A stretch of DNA of 64,000 bases from Bacteroidia bacterium (GTDB lineage: Bacteria; Bacteroidota; Bacteroidia; B-17B0; Aurantibacillaceae), in the NCBI GenBank assembly GCA_026414605.1, contig JAOAIP010000015.1:1-64000 (forward strand), written 5' to 3'. Of this stretch, positions 1 to 8,905 are shown piece by piece (the stretch's first letter is position 1; the number at the start of each line of letters is the position of its first letter). A program made the position numbers and the translations under genes. The notes below the pieces were generated by a model. That model was not told the DNA's origin. It saw only the letters and a list, made by a program, of their open reading frames with translations, and ran no database searches.

Positions 1-120
1 GCAACTTTTTTAGGAAGGAAAGGGACAAAAATAATATCTCTCCATCAGGGTAAAGAGGAGAAAGAATATTTTCTTTCTCCCTTTCCTTGAAAAATATAAT
101 TTTTTTACTCCAAAAGTTGC
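1..120. repeat. Imperfect inverted repeat at window edge
   Basis: The first nine bases, GCAACTTTT, are the exact reverse complement of the last nine (112-120), and an inner 11-base arm at 15-25 pairs exactly with 78-88. The whole could fold into one interrupted hairpin of about 120 bases. No ORF or known element is recognised in it. It could be a small palindromic repeat element or a regulatory hairpin belonging to a gene left of the window. Confidence 0.5.
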
Positions 121-356
121 ATTTATTAGTTGAATTTAGTGTTTTTAAACAAATTTGAAATCAATAATTTACTTCATCATTACAAATGATACTACACCTT
201 TAAAATTAAAAGTGGCAAATTCATTTTTTTGAGATGTTGAATAGGATTTAATTGAGTAAAATTTGAGTATCCATCGATTTTAGTTTTTTAGAATGATTCG
301 CAATTGTTTTTGTTATCTATATAATTTTAGTTCCGTAGGAACAAAAGATATTGTAG
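121..356. other. Intergenic AT-rich stretch, no gene seen
   Basis: No credible coding region was found here. A short palindrome, GTTCCGTAGGAAC type, appears near 330-342 and occurs again at about 400-412 inside the following dispersed repeat. No promoter box of the TAnnTTTG form was found close to the VWA gene start at 645. Confidence 0.4.
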
Positions 357-568
357 CAATGGACTTTAGTCCATTGACCAAAAGGAAAAAACAAAATGAG
401 TTCCGTAGGAACGAATCATTTTTGATGATTAAATATGATCCGATCCGATGGATCTTTGTTGGGTTTAGATTTTATTTCGGACGGACTGAAGTCCGTCCTT
501 ACAATACAAGGGATTCGTGCCTACGGCACTTTTTCTTTATTATAGATACTAACATCTCAAAAAAGAAC
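357..568. repeat. Dispersed palindrome-rich repeat, copy 1
   Basis: About 210 bases that are closely similar to 10795-11005. It is built from several small palindromes: CAATGGACTTTAGTCCATTG at 357-376, GTTCCGTAGGAAC near 400-412, a GGACGGACTGAAGTCCGTCC arm pair near 479-498 and GTGCCTACGGCAC near 517-529. A 100-codon ORF spans it, but its frame is not kept in the second copy, so I treat it as a non-coding interspersed element. Confidence 0.75.
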
Positions 569-644
569 TTGTCAGAAAATGCTTTTTATAGTTGAATCCA
601 AAATTTCTATCTATTTTTAGGCAGTTATTTTACAATTACACAGT

Positions 645-2018
645 ATGTTTCAAACTGCACTCAAATTTATTTTATTAAGTTTATTTATTCAACTTCAATT
701 TTCTTTTGCACAAAAAACCATTAATAGAATACTTTTTATTTTTGATGATTCATATAGTATGTATGCACCTTGGAATACTGAACCTAAAATTAATGTAGCC
801 AAAAGAGTGATGGGAAGATTTATGGATTCTATTCAAAACATCCCCGATTTAGAAATTGCATTAAGATGTTATGGGCATACTACATTTTTTCAACCTGTTA
901 GAAATTGCAAAGATTCAAAGTTAGAAGTACCCTTTGCACCGGCTTCTGTGAATGCACAAAAAATTAAAAAATTCATTAATGGATTAGATCCCAAAGGAAC
1001 AACACCTATTGCTTATTCTATTGCTCAAGCAGAAAAGGACTTTTCAGAATGTTCTAATTGTAGAAACATTATTATTTTAATTACAGATGGAATTGAAGAA
1101 TGCGAAGGTAATCCTTGTGAAGTATCTGCATTGCTACAAAAAAAGGGGATATTTATTAGACCTTTTGTGATAGGCATTGGTCTTGATATGAAATTTGCAG
1201 ACGCATTAGGGTGTATGGGGAAATTTGTAGATGTAAGCAATGAAAATAATTTCTATCCTGTATTAAAAAATGTTCTAACAGAAGCACTTTTAAGAACAAC
1301 CGTACAAGTAAATTTGTTGGACATATACAAAAAGCCCACCGAAACAGATGTTGTAATGAGTTTTTATAATTCAGAAAACAAACAATTACTTTACAATTAT
1401 GTACACACTATCAATAATTATGGTCGTCCTGATACATTAGTAATTGATCCTGATGTTACTTATGATTTAGAAATACATACTATTCCAAAAATAGTGAAAA
1501 AAAACATAAAGATTGAAAAAGGAAAACACAATATTATTTCTATAGATGCACCACAAGGATATTTAAATTTGCAAATTGAAGGAAACATTAATGATTACTT
1601 TCCTACAACAATTGTAAAAAAAGCCAATGATACGACTATATTAAATGTTCAAGATTTTGGAAAAACAGAAAGATATTTAGTAGGAAAATATGATTTGGAG
1701 ATATTAACTTTACCAAGAATTTATTTGAAAAATGTTGAAATAAAACAAAGCCATACCAATACCATCAAAATACCCGCCTCTGGGAGTGTCTTTATTAGCA
1801 AGCCCGCCAAAGGATTTGGCACTATCTTTTTAGACAATGGAAAAACATTAGAATGGGTATGTAATTTAGATTACAATTTAGATATGCAAAATATCTATTT
1901 ACAACCCGGCAAGTACAAATTAGAATTTAGATACGTTCATCAAAAAGAAATGATAAAGACCATTGAAAAATCATTTGAAATAAAGAGTAAAGAATCAGTT
2001 CGTTTGATTTTAAATTAG
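645..2018 (+). CDS. Secreted VWA domain protein
   Basis: A 457-residue protein with a signal peptide at residues 1-23, ending SFAQ. A von Willebrand factor A domain follows directly: the metal-ion site motif DxSxS is D34, S36 and S38 (in FDDSYSM), a GTTPI segment near residue 114 supplies the usual threonine, and ITDGIEEC near 147 supplies the conserved aspartate. Cysteines around these sites may form disulfides. The C-terminal half, about residues 220-457, is beta-rich and resembles repeated small beta domains; I do not recognise a named family there. VWA domains bind protein partners through a divalent metal; the partner here is unknown. It stands alone with a SpoIIE phosphatase gene 77 bases downstream on the same strand that has its own promoter box. 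Confidence 0.8.
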   Translation: MFQTALKFILLSLFIQLQFSFAQKTINRILFIFDDSYSMYAPWNTEPKINVAKRVMGRFMDSIQNIPDLEIALRCYGHTTFFQPVRNCKDSKLEVPFAPASVNAQKIKKFINGLDPKGTTPIAYSIAQAEKDFSECSNCRNIIILITDGIEECEGNPCEVSALLQKKGIFIRPFVIGIGLDMKFADALGCMGKFVDVSNENNFYPVLKNVLTEALLRTTVQVNLLDIYKKPTETDVVMSFYNSENKQLLYNYVHTINNYGRPDTLVIDPDVTYDLEIHTIPKIVKKNIKIEKGKHNIISIDAPQGYLNLQIEGNINDYFPTTIVKKANDTTILNVQDFGKTERYLVGKYDLEILTLPRIYLKNVEIKQSHTNTIKIPASGSVFISKPAKGFGTIFLDNGKTLEWVCNLDYNLDMQNIYLQPGKYKLEFRYVHQKEMIKTIEKSFEIKSKESVRLILN

Positions 2019-2072
2019 TTTTATTTTCTTAATTTAATAATTTATTAACTCTGTTTTCCCTTTATTTTCGTG

Positions 2073-2080
2073 TAAATTTG
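2073..2080 (+). promoter_or_regulatory. Putative -7 box TAAATTTG for SpoIIE gene
   Basis: TAAATTTG matches the Bacteroidota sigma-A -7 consensus TAnnTTTG and lies 15 bases before the ATG at 2096. No clear -33 TTG is visible at the usual spacing. Confidence 0.55.
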
Positions 2081-2095
2081 CGGCGTTAATAAATT

Positions 2096-2878
2096 ATGGA
2101 ATTAAGTAGTACTGATATTAAAAACGAACTTAGCGGATCTCTTGAATACGCGGTGTCTATTCAAAAAGGATTACTGCCCAAAGATAGACATTTCAAAAAA
2201 TTAACTAACGACTACAAGTTAATATTTATCCCTCATTCAAAATTATCCGGAGATTTTTATTGGATTGGTACAAAAAATAATAATCACTACATAGCACTTG
2301 CAGATTGTACAGGACACGGAATACCTGCTTCTTTATTAACTGTAATGGGTATTAGTTTATTAAACTATATTATCTTAGGTAAAGAATATACAGAATTAGG
2401 CGACTATCTAAAAGAACTGGATAAAAAATGGATTGAAACATTTCATCATGAACAAGAAGTAAATTTTAATAATGATTGGATGGAAATTTCTTTAATCAAA
2501 CTTACACAAGATGAAATTGAAATATGTGGTGCAAGACAAAAAGTAATTTTATACAATTCCTCTACCAATGCTATAAAAATTATTGAAGGGGAAAAATATC
2601 CAATCGGCGGATGGCAATTAGAAAGTAATAGAACTTTTAAAACAACAAAAATTCCAAGAGATAAATATAATGAATGCTATCTATTCACAGATGGATTAAC
2701 TGATCAATTTGGCAGTGGTAATAATAAAAAATTTGGTATTCACCGTTTATTAAAATTAATACAAACGCCTTTCTCTACTGTTTCTGATAAAGTTGAATTT
2801 ATTTTAGAATACTTAAATAATTGGAAAGATGGCCAAGAACAAGTAGATGATATTTCCTTGATAGGTATTAAAATTTGA
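2096..2878 (+). CDS. Stand-alone SpoIIE-type PP2C phosphatase
   Basis: A 260-residue cytoplasmic protein consisting almost only of a SpoIIE (PP2C-like) serine/threonine phosphatase domain. Metal-binding motifs are visible in order: GDFYW at 52-56, ADCTGHG at 69-75, YPIGG near 164, FTDGLTDQFG near 202 and a terminal QVDDISLIG. Its layout and sequence closely follow the C-terminal domain of the 1069-residue sensor at 53531-56740, but it has no sensor or membrane segment. The family usually dephosphorylates anti-sigma-factor antagonists or similar partners; no anti-sigma gene is nearby. It ends five bases from the stop of the convergent PKD protein gene. Confidence 0.85.
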   Translation: MELSSTDIKNELSGSLEYAVSIQKGLLPKDRHFKKLTNDYKLIFIPHSKLSGDFYWIGTKNNNHYIALADCTGHGIPASLLTVMGISLLNYIILGKEYTELGDYLKELDKKWIETFHHEQEVNFNNDWMEISLIKLTQDEIEICGARQKVILYNSSTNAIKIIEGEKYPIGGWQLESNRTFKTTKIPRDKYNECYLFTDGLTDQFGSGNNKKFGIHRLLKLIQTPFSTVSDKVEFILEYLNNWKDGQEQVDDISLIGIKI

Positions 2879-2882
2879 GATG

Positions 2883-5800
2883 TTATCTAATTAAAGTTAC
2901 ATTTCCTTTCTTAAAAATTTCTTTTCCATTAGGACATTTGGCTTTCAGATAATACCCAAAAACGCCCACATCAGCAGGACGTCCTTTGTAGTTTCCGTCC
3001 CATCCTTTGTTTTTATCCGTTGTTTCAAACACTAATTCGCCCCATCTATTATACACTGCAAAATACAACTCGTTAATCAAATAACCTCTTACATACAATA
3101 CATCATTATTTCCATCTCCATTAGGTGTAAATGTATTGGGCACAAAGACATCACTTTCTTTGCATTGATCATCAATAACCACCACCAATACTGTGGCTGT
3201 TTTATTACATATTCCATCGCTTACAATGACGGTATATGTTGTATTTTGAGAAGGTGCAGATGTAACTGTATATTGATTGTTAGGAATGACTAAATTAGAA
3301 GGATACCAATTCACAACATTTCCTGATGGTGCTAATAGAACCAACTGTGTAGTTTGCCCTTTTAAGATAGTATCTGGAAGTGCCATAGCTTGAATAGTAG
3401 AACTTGATAATGCAGATACATTCACATTCGTAAATAAAGTATAAACACACGTATCTCCATTGGTATTCAAAGCAAAAATGTCAACTGTATAAGTAGTTGA
3501 GACCGTTGGCGTGGCGACAGGACTTGATATGGTGTAACTATTCAAACTATTTGCAGGCGACCAAACATAAGCAAATCCCCCACTGGCATTAAGAGTATAT
3601 GAGTTTCCTAAACAAATAGTAGTATTGCTACTTACACTCACAGGAAGTGCTTGACCTACGCTAATTACTTTTTGAATACTATCTTTACATCCATAAGCAT
3701 TTTCAACTACTAAATTCACACTATAATTACCACCCGTTGAATAAAAAACTAAAGGATTTGCTTGTGAAGAAACTTGTCCATCCCCAAATTGCCAATGAAA
3801 CTGCGTAACATCAGCACTTGACAAATTTGTAAAATTAACATTTCCACCACAAGGGTTAGTGGAATAAGAAAAATTGGCTGTTGGTTTAGGATGAACGATG
3901 ATGGCTGTAGTTAATGTTTTAGAACAATGCGGATTATATGTAGTATCTGTAATTGTTACAGAATAAATTGTAGATACTGTCGGAGTGGCAATAGGATTAC
4001 TAGAATTTGGATTAGACAAAGAAACTGTAGGAACCCATTGGTATAAATTACCACCACTTGCAAAAAGAGATATACTCTCCCCCATACATATCGTATCTTT
4101 AGGAGACACTAATGGCGAGAAGGATTGTAAATTAAAAGATTGCACAACACTATCTTTGCATCCAAAATTATTTTTTACCACCAATACAGCAGTATAAGTA
4201 CCACTTGTTGTGTTTGTAAAAACAGGATTCGTTAAATTACTCGTATAAGTAGTTGGTAAAAAATACCATTGAAGAGATTGTAAACTGGCAGTTGTTGAAT
4301 AATTAGCATTAAAAAAAGCACTATCACTGCACGAAGCAGTATAAGAAATAGAAGCGGTGATAGGTGGATGAACTTGTACAATAAATGCTGTACTATCTTT
4401 TATTGGACAAAAAATAGAATCTTTGATAACAAGTGTAACAGTATAAGTACCAGGATTAGTATATGTGGCAATAGGATTCATAGATGTAGAAGTAACAACA
4501 CCATTTCCTAAATTCCATTGGTATTGAAAAGTATTAACACAACTATTAAAAAACTGCACAGTTAAAGGAGCACAACCAGTAGTATTAGTGCTCGTAGCCA
4601 TAGGATTTTGAAAATCTATTTTAAAAACACCGTTGTTACAATTAAAAGAATGATTAGGATCTCCAGGAGTATTTGGCCAAGCACCAGGTGTAACAGGAAA
4701 GTCATCTTTACCACCGCACCCCGCACATACCGATTGATAGATATTACCACATTTATCAAAACGAGAAGTACCACCATCTACGTGTTCGTGGCTTATAGGT
4801 CCACCAAAATAAGATCCAAAGGTTAAAGCAGATAAATTCGGATTAAATGACATTAAATAGAAATTGTAACCATCTGTACTTGCTTGTATTGGAGCGGCCA
4901 AGGGCATACCTCCAGTGGCTTGCAAAAAAATGATATTACCCCCCCATCCCGATAAATAAACATTTCCACAACCATCAATAGAAAAAGCAGATGGAGAAAT
5001 ATCCGTTCTCGTTAATGAACTACCAAAAACAGTACTTAAAAGTATATTCGTCAATTGTTGGTCTAAAACCGAAATAAATTGATGTCGTCCTGGATTATTA
5101 TACACGGATCCAATAATAGGCATATTCCCCAATGATTGTCCATACAGATAAATTCTATTGAAAGGATCTCGTCTTACAAAATAGGACTGATCATAATTAT
5201 TTGTACCAATATAAGTACTTCTTAACAAAGACCCTGAAAACGGATCTATTTTTACGACAAAACCATCGGCTTTTCCACCATTATAGGTAGAAGAATATGC
5301 CCCTGTTGTTATTGGGAAATCATTGCTTGTAGTGCCACCAGTTGCATAAACAAAAAGTGAATCTGTTACTTCCAATGAATTTCCACAATCATTATTAGAA
5401 CCCCCAATGAAAGTACTGTAAATTAAGTTACTTAAATTTGTATTAAACACACATAATATGGCATCTTGCTTTCCACCCAGAGTGTTATCAAATGCATTAG
5501 CAGTGGTCGGAAAATCAGGAGATCTTGTAGAACTGAAAATATACACATTATTGTTTTTATCTAACTGTATTTCTCCACGATACTGATCGCCATAATTAAA
5601 CATTAAAGAATCGGGGGGATATTCGGTTACTGTGCCATATCCCGAAGTGTAAGTAGTAATTACATTCGTGTGATTGACACCATCATTTAACGAACCTCCA
5701 ATATAGGTTGAACCTAATAATGTACTGAGCGTGTTATTTAATTTTGCAATATAGATATCTGTTCCATTAACAAAACTGGTTCCATTAAAAACAAAAGTCA

Positions 5801-6911
5801 ATAATGGTCCGCCTGCAAATGAATTATCCCAAGAACTTGCAAGCATAGGAAAATCAGGCGAACTGGTAGCCCCATAAAAATAAACATTATCACTCTCATC
5901 TACGATAATGCTTGTTACAATCTCACTAAAACTTCCTCCAAAGTATGTTGAAGCAATAAGATTTGTTCCTGCATTATTGTATTTTGTAATAACAATATCA
6001 ATTTCAGTATTACTACCCGAAGTACCATTGTATGTAATATCATAAGCACCTAAGGTAGTTGGATAACCAGGACCAAATACAGTGCCTCCACTAATGAGAT
6101 TACCACTCATATCATAAGTAGCCGTCATTCCAAAATTATCAGCAGTAGATCCACTTTGAGCAGCAAAAACCAAAGTAGGATCTATGACCAAATCATAATT
6201 TGGGTTGTATCCATTTGGAAAATGAAAACTTACTATATTTTTTTGAAGACGAAATTCACAAGGAACTTCAATCGTTTTTCCATCAATAATTTGATAAGCA
6301 TAGGGCTTCTTTTCAAACAATTCAAGAAAAGATAATTTTATATGTAGTTCTTTGTTCTTTAAGTAAATCTTATCAATACCATCGTATTTAAGTTGAATAT
6401 CATTTGCATTGCCTGATTTATGAACAATGAATGAATACTTAATACTATTTATCCCCGAAAACAATTCATAATCAATATTAGCATACAGATTTTCTATTAC
6501 GATATGTTGATAGTTCTTTACAAAAGATGCCCACTTTTTAGGATCATTTCCTATAATGAAATTTTCATAATCCTTGCCTTCATTAAATTTTTTTACAACA
6601 ACATTTTTTTGTGCATTAATAAAGTCGACTTTAAAAGCGTGTCCTTTAAATTTTAATTCATTTTCATTTTTTGCCCCTCCAAAGTGAAAACTCCTAAATT
6701 TCTTTTTATCATAAAAATTAAAAGTTAAACTATTTCTTTCAACAAACAAAGCACCTCCATCTAAATTAGCACGAAATAAGATATGATCATCCCATTGACC
6801 TTTGTTTTCAGCAAATTTAATATGATTAGTAATTTGTGGCGTTATTACTCTTTGTGCACTAACATCTTGAAAACACAAAACTATCAACACTATTATAAAA
6901 TAAAAAGGCAT
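2883..6911 (-). CDS. Large secreted SBBP/PKD protein with T9SS type B tail
   Basis: About 1342 residues from the start chosen here. The open frame runs further upstream to 6956, but the ATG at 6911 gives a clean signal peptide (MPFYFIIVLIVLCF... ending SAQ). Residues up to about 250 form an N-terminal beta domain; about 250-760 contain SBBP-type beta-propeller repeats with recurrent STYIGG/FGGS and DFP.T..A motifs; about 770-1240 contain PKD-like and Ig-like repeats with FGDG and GTYTVTLVV signatures; and the end carries the gliding-motility-associated C-terminal domain (FTPNGDGNNDVL, YNRWGELVF, WDGNYKG). Proteins of this build are exported by the type IX secretion system and held at the cell surface, often as adhesins. 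Function beyond that is unknown. Confidence 0.9.
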   Translation of the reverse strand: MPFYFIIVLIVLCFQDVSAQRVITPQITNHIKFAENKGQWDDHILFRANLDGGALFVERNSLTFNFYDKKKFRSFHFGGAKNENELKFKGHAFKVDFINAQKNVVVKKFNEGKDYENFIIGNDPKKWASFVKNYQHIVIENLYANIDYELFSGINSIKYSFIVHKSGNANDIQLKYDGIDKIYLKNKELHIKLSFLELFEKKPYAYQIIDGKTIEVPCEFRLQKNIVSFHFPNGYNPNYDLVIDPTLVFAAQSGSTADNFGMTATYDMSGNLISGGTVFGPGYPTTLGAYDITYNGTSGSNTEIDIVITKYNNAGTNLIASTYFGGSFSEIVTSIIVDESDNVYFYGATSSPDFPMLASSWDNSFAGGPLLTFVFNGTSFVNGTDIYIAKLNNTLSTLLGSTYIGGSLNDGVNHTNVITTYTSGYGTVTEYPPDSLMFNYGDQYRGEIQLDKNNNVYIFSSTRSPDFPTTANAFDNTLGGKQDAILCVFNTNLSNLIYSTFIGGSNNDCGNSLEVTDSLFVYATGGTTSNDFPITTGAYSSTYNGGKADGFVVKIDPFSGSLLRSTYIGTNNYDQSYFVRRDPFNRIYLYGQSLGNMPIIGSVYNNPGRHQFISVLDQQLTNILLSTVFGSSLTRTDISPSAFSIDGCGNVYLSGWGGNIIFLQATGGMPLAAPIQASTDGYNFYLMSFNPNLSALTFGSYFGGPISHEHVDGGTSRFDKCGNIYQSVCAGCGGKDDFPVTPGAWPNTPGDPNHSFNCNNGVFKIDFQNPMATSTNTTGCAPLTVQFFNSCVNTFQYQWNLGNGVVTSTSMNPIATYTNPGTYTVTLVIKDSIFCPIKDSTAFIVQVHPPITASISYTASCSDSAFFNANYSTTASLQSLQWYFLPTTYTSNLTNPVFTNTTSGTYTAVLVVKNNFGCKDSVVQSFNLQSFSPLVSPKDTICMGESISLFASGGNLYQWVPTVSLSNPNSSNPIATPTVSTIYSVTITDTTYNPHCSKTLTTAIIVHPKPTANFSYSTNPCGGNVNFTNLSSADVTQFHWQFGDGQVSSQANPLVFYSTGGNYSVNLVVENAYGCKDSIQKVISVGQALPVSVSSNTTICLGNSYTLNASGGFAYVWSPANSLNSYTISSPVATPTVSTTYTVDIFALNTNGDTCVYTLFTNVNVSALSSSTIQAMALPDTILKGQTTQLVLLAPSGNVVNWYPSNLVIPNNQYTVTSAPSQNTTYTVIVSDGICNKTATVLVVVIDDQCKESDVFVPNTFTPNGDGNNDVLYVRGYLINELYFAVYNRWGELVFETTDKNKGWDGNYKGRPADVGVFGYYLKAKCPNGKEIFKKGNVTLIR

Positions 6912-6992
6912 ATCGTTTTTGTTGTGAAATATAAAAAAACTATTGCTTATCAACAAATACTTTTGAAAATGGTTTTATTTTTAAAATTATCT

Positions 6993-7817
6993 TTACCAAA
7001 CTGTCCAACCTCCTTCTACCAACATATTACTTCCTGTTACATAACTGGAAGCATCGCTTAATAAATAAATCAGTGCAGGGGCTACTTCGTGGTTGTAACT
7101 CATTCTCTGCATAGGACTGAATCGTGAAAAGTTTTTTTCAAATTGTTCTTCGTGATTATTCCATACTCCGTGTGGTGTAATCATATTCACTCGCACACCT
7201 TTATTTGCCCAATAACTCGCTAAATATCTTGATAAGGCATCTATTCCACCTTTGCTTGCAGAATACGCTGCAGGACAACCTAAAGAAGTCCCCTCGTATA
7301 AATTTTGATTAGGGGCTACCACACTATAAGTAGAAGGCATTGTTACAATAGATCCACTCCCCTTTTGTGCCATATAACTTCCAATGACTTGACACAACAA
7401 AAATGTTCCTTTAAGATTTACTTCAATCACTTTGTCCCAATTTTCTTCACATATATTTTCAAATGGATCAAACTTTAAGTGCGATTTATTTTGATGCGCA
7501 CAAACTAATCCATCTATTTTTCCAAATGTTTCTAATGTTTTATCTTTTAATTGAATGACAGATGATTTTTTCTCTACTTCAACAGGAATGGCTATACATT
7601 CTACACCATTTCTTTTTCTTAAATCTTCTGCAAGTTTTTCAGGTTGTGCTTGAGGAATATCTGCAACAACAACATTGCCTCCAAATTGAGCAACGGCTTC
7701 ACAAAATGCCCTTCCAATCAAGCCACACGCCCCAGAGATTACAATTACTTTACCTTTTAAACTAAACTTCTCCTTAAAATCAATCTTTGATGGATCGGTT
7801 GTTCTTTGTATGTTCAT
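6993..7817 (-). CDS. SDR family oxidoreductase
   Basis: A 274-residue short-chain dehydrogenase/reductase. The nucleotide-binding motif is SGACGLIGRAF near residue 29, a variant of TGxxxGxG. The catalytic serine lies in MPSTYS, and YSASK supplies the tyrosine and lysine. The C-terminus has the usual D.SSYVTGSNM.VEGGW segment. The substrate cannot be told; distant relatives reduce sugars or act in surface-sugar pathways. It lies 81 bases upstream of the large T9SS protein gene on the same strand, and its 5' side borders the first deleted IS30 element at 7871. Confidence 0.85.
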   Translation of the reverse strand: MNIQRTTDPSKIDFKEKFSLKGKVIVISGACGLIGRAFCEAVAQFGGNVVVADIPQAQPEKLAEDLRKRNGVECIAIPVEVEKKSSVIQLKDKTLETFGKIDGLVCAHQNKSHLKFDPFENICEENWDKVIEVNLKGTFLLCQVIGSYMAQKGSGSIVTMPSTYSVVAPNQNLYEGTSLGCPAAYSASKGGIDALSRYLASYWANKGVRVNMITPHGVWNNHEEQFEKNFSRFSPMQRMSYNHEVAPALIYLLSDASSYVTGSNMLVEGGWTVW

Positions 7818-7870
7818 AATTAAAAATTTTGAATAATTGTTTTTGCTTTATTAATCGGTGTTTTACCTAG

Positions 7871-8200
7871 GCAGATTCAATCACCAAGTGCATTTTTTTA
7901 TTAGGCATAAAGTTAGCGAAAAAAACTCGTTGGGTGTATTAAATATAAGAGTTTTTCGTGGTCGATTATTCAATAAAGAAATGGCAGAAGGATGTACTTT
8001 TAATTCTTGTGCAATTTCTTTTTGTGTCTTATTACAAAATAATAGAGTGTGAATTTTAATTCTGTCACCTTTGCTTAATTGTTGATATTTGCACCCCATA
8101 GAGGTAATAATTTACCAAACCAAACAAAGGACAAGGGTAAGGTGAGTTTTCTCTCCTGTCTCCTTTATTTGAAAAATGTTTTTTAAAAAATTAGAAAGTT
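7871..8200 (-). mobile_element. Internally deleted IS30-like element, copy A
   Basis: A repeat of about 330 bases that ends at the left with AGATTCAATCACCAAGTGCA, the inverted-repeat terminus. The opposite terminus has lost about 14 bases relative to copies B and C. It contains a 72-codon ORF in which an IS30 helix-turn-helix segment is joined directly to the transposase C-terminal segment. Homologous copies lie at 8906-9248, 9792-10135, 10714-10794 and 50476-50822. No catalytic DDE region remains, so it could move only if a full-length transposase acts in trans. Confidence 0.8.
7881..8099 (-). pseudogene. IS30 transposase remnant, N- and C-terminus fused
   Basis: A 72-residue ORF. Residues 1-41 (MGCKYQQLSKGDRIKI through KTQKEIAQELKVHPSAIS) match the helix-turn-helix N-terminus of IS30 transposases, and the next residues, LLNNRPRKTLIFNTPNEFF, match the extreme C-terminus of the same family. 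The DDE catalytic core of roughly 230 residues is missing. In the other copies one base is lost at the junction, so the second half is read in another frame. It might still make a DNA-binding peptide, but I see no sign that it is used. Confidence 0.75.
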
Positions 8201-8306
8201 CACGGCGTTTTGGTTGTCTATGTCGTTGGTAAAGGTTGCTGCACTCACTACATCATTTACATACTCTAACCTGTTATTCCCCGCATAATAATTATACTTC
8301 AAGTTG
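8196..8306 (-). pseudogene. Rhs core fragment, unit A
   Basis: Read on the minus strand, these bases encode LKYNYYAGNNRLEYVNDVV followed by SAATFTNDIDNQNAVNF. This is the RHS/YD-repeat core signature (YY..GNNRL..V.D...........DI..Q). It is cut off where the deleted IS30 element begins. The box CAAATATA at 8307-8314 (TATATTTG on the minus strand) lies just before it and could be a promoter by chance or by design. No complete rhs gene is in the window. Confidence 0.7.
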
Positions 8307-8360
8307 CAAATATAAAATTTTACTATTCTATCTAGTATGTTTTATCTTATTTTACCAATA

Positions 8361-8396
8361 ACAATCAGGATGTTGTTCGTCATGTCCATACTTTCT
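8361..8396 (-). pseudogene. Orphan copy of the C-terminal tail of the next gene
   Basis: The minus strand reads SRKYGHDEQHPDCYW then stop, nearly identical to SRRYGYDEQHPDCYD, the last residues of the gene at 8426-8872, which lies about 40 bases away. No upstream part of a second gene is present, so this is a leftover of a related gene or a short tandem duplication. Confidence 0.7.
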
Positions 8397-8425
8397 AGAT
8401 GGCAATGTATTGTTTGAGTCGCAAC

Positions 8426-8872
8426 TCAATCATAACAATCAGGATGCTGTTCGTCATATCCATACCTTCTGCTTACAAGTTGCCCCTTAACTATCCACAT
8501 CTTGTAATTACAAATGAAGTATTTTTCAATACTGTCTTTATCATAATTATATTTGATATAAATTGCATAATTCTTATCTACTAAAATCATTCTCTCAACT
8601 ATTTTTAATTTTCCTTTATAATAATCAACTCTCCCAATATAATTATTAGTATCTATTTTACCTACGCTACAAATATAAATATTTATACTATCCTTATTTA
8701 TCTTACTTAAACTATCAAGCCCACAATGATCAAATTCTATATCGTATCTTTTAGTAACTTCACTCTTCATTTCTCGTCGTTCGTTATTTTTATTAATTTT
8801 TGATATGAACCATAAATTTAAAACTGCAACTACAATATTTACTCCTAATAAAATTTTATTACTTTTATTCAT
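8426..8872 (-). CDS. Unknown small membrane-anchored protein (cassette B)
   Basis: A 148-residue protein with one N-terminal hydrophobic segment (about residues 7-24) and then a polar, lysine- and tyrosine-rich domain with several cysteines. I recognise no family. It lies just after the right end of deleted IS30 copy B and before Rhs fragment A in the reading direction, so its position fits an orphan immunity gene of an Rhs toxin system; this is inference from context alone. A duplicate of its last 15 residues lies just downstream. Base composition is as AT-rich as its neighbours. Confidence 0.6.
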   Translation of the reverse strand: MNKSNKILLGVNIVVAVLNLWFISKINKNNERREMKSEVTKRYDIEFDHCGLDSLSKINKDSINIYICSVGKIDTNNYIGRVDYYKGKLKIVERMILVDKNYAIYIKYNYDKDSIEKYFICNYKMWIVKGQLVSRRYGYDEQHPDCYD

Positions 8873-8905
8873 AAGCGATTTACTTTTTGTCTATATATTG
8901 TGGGG

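Noticed and set aside
293-595. A 100-codon open frame in the first intergenic region
   Set aside because: It crosses the dispersed palindromic repeat, shows arm-derived peptide sequence, and the frame is not kept in the second repeat copy.
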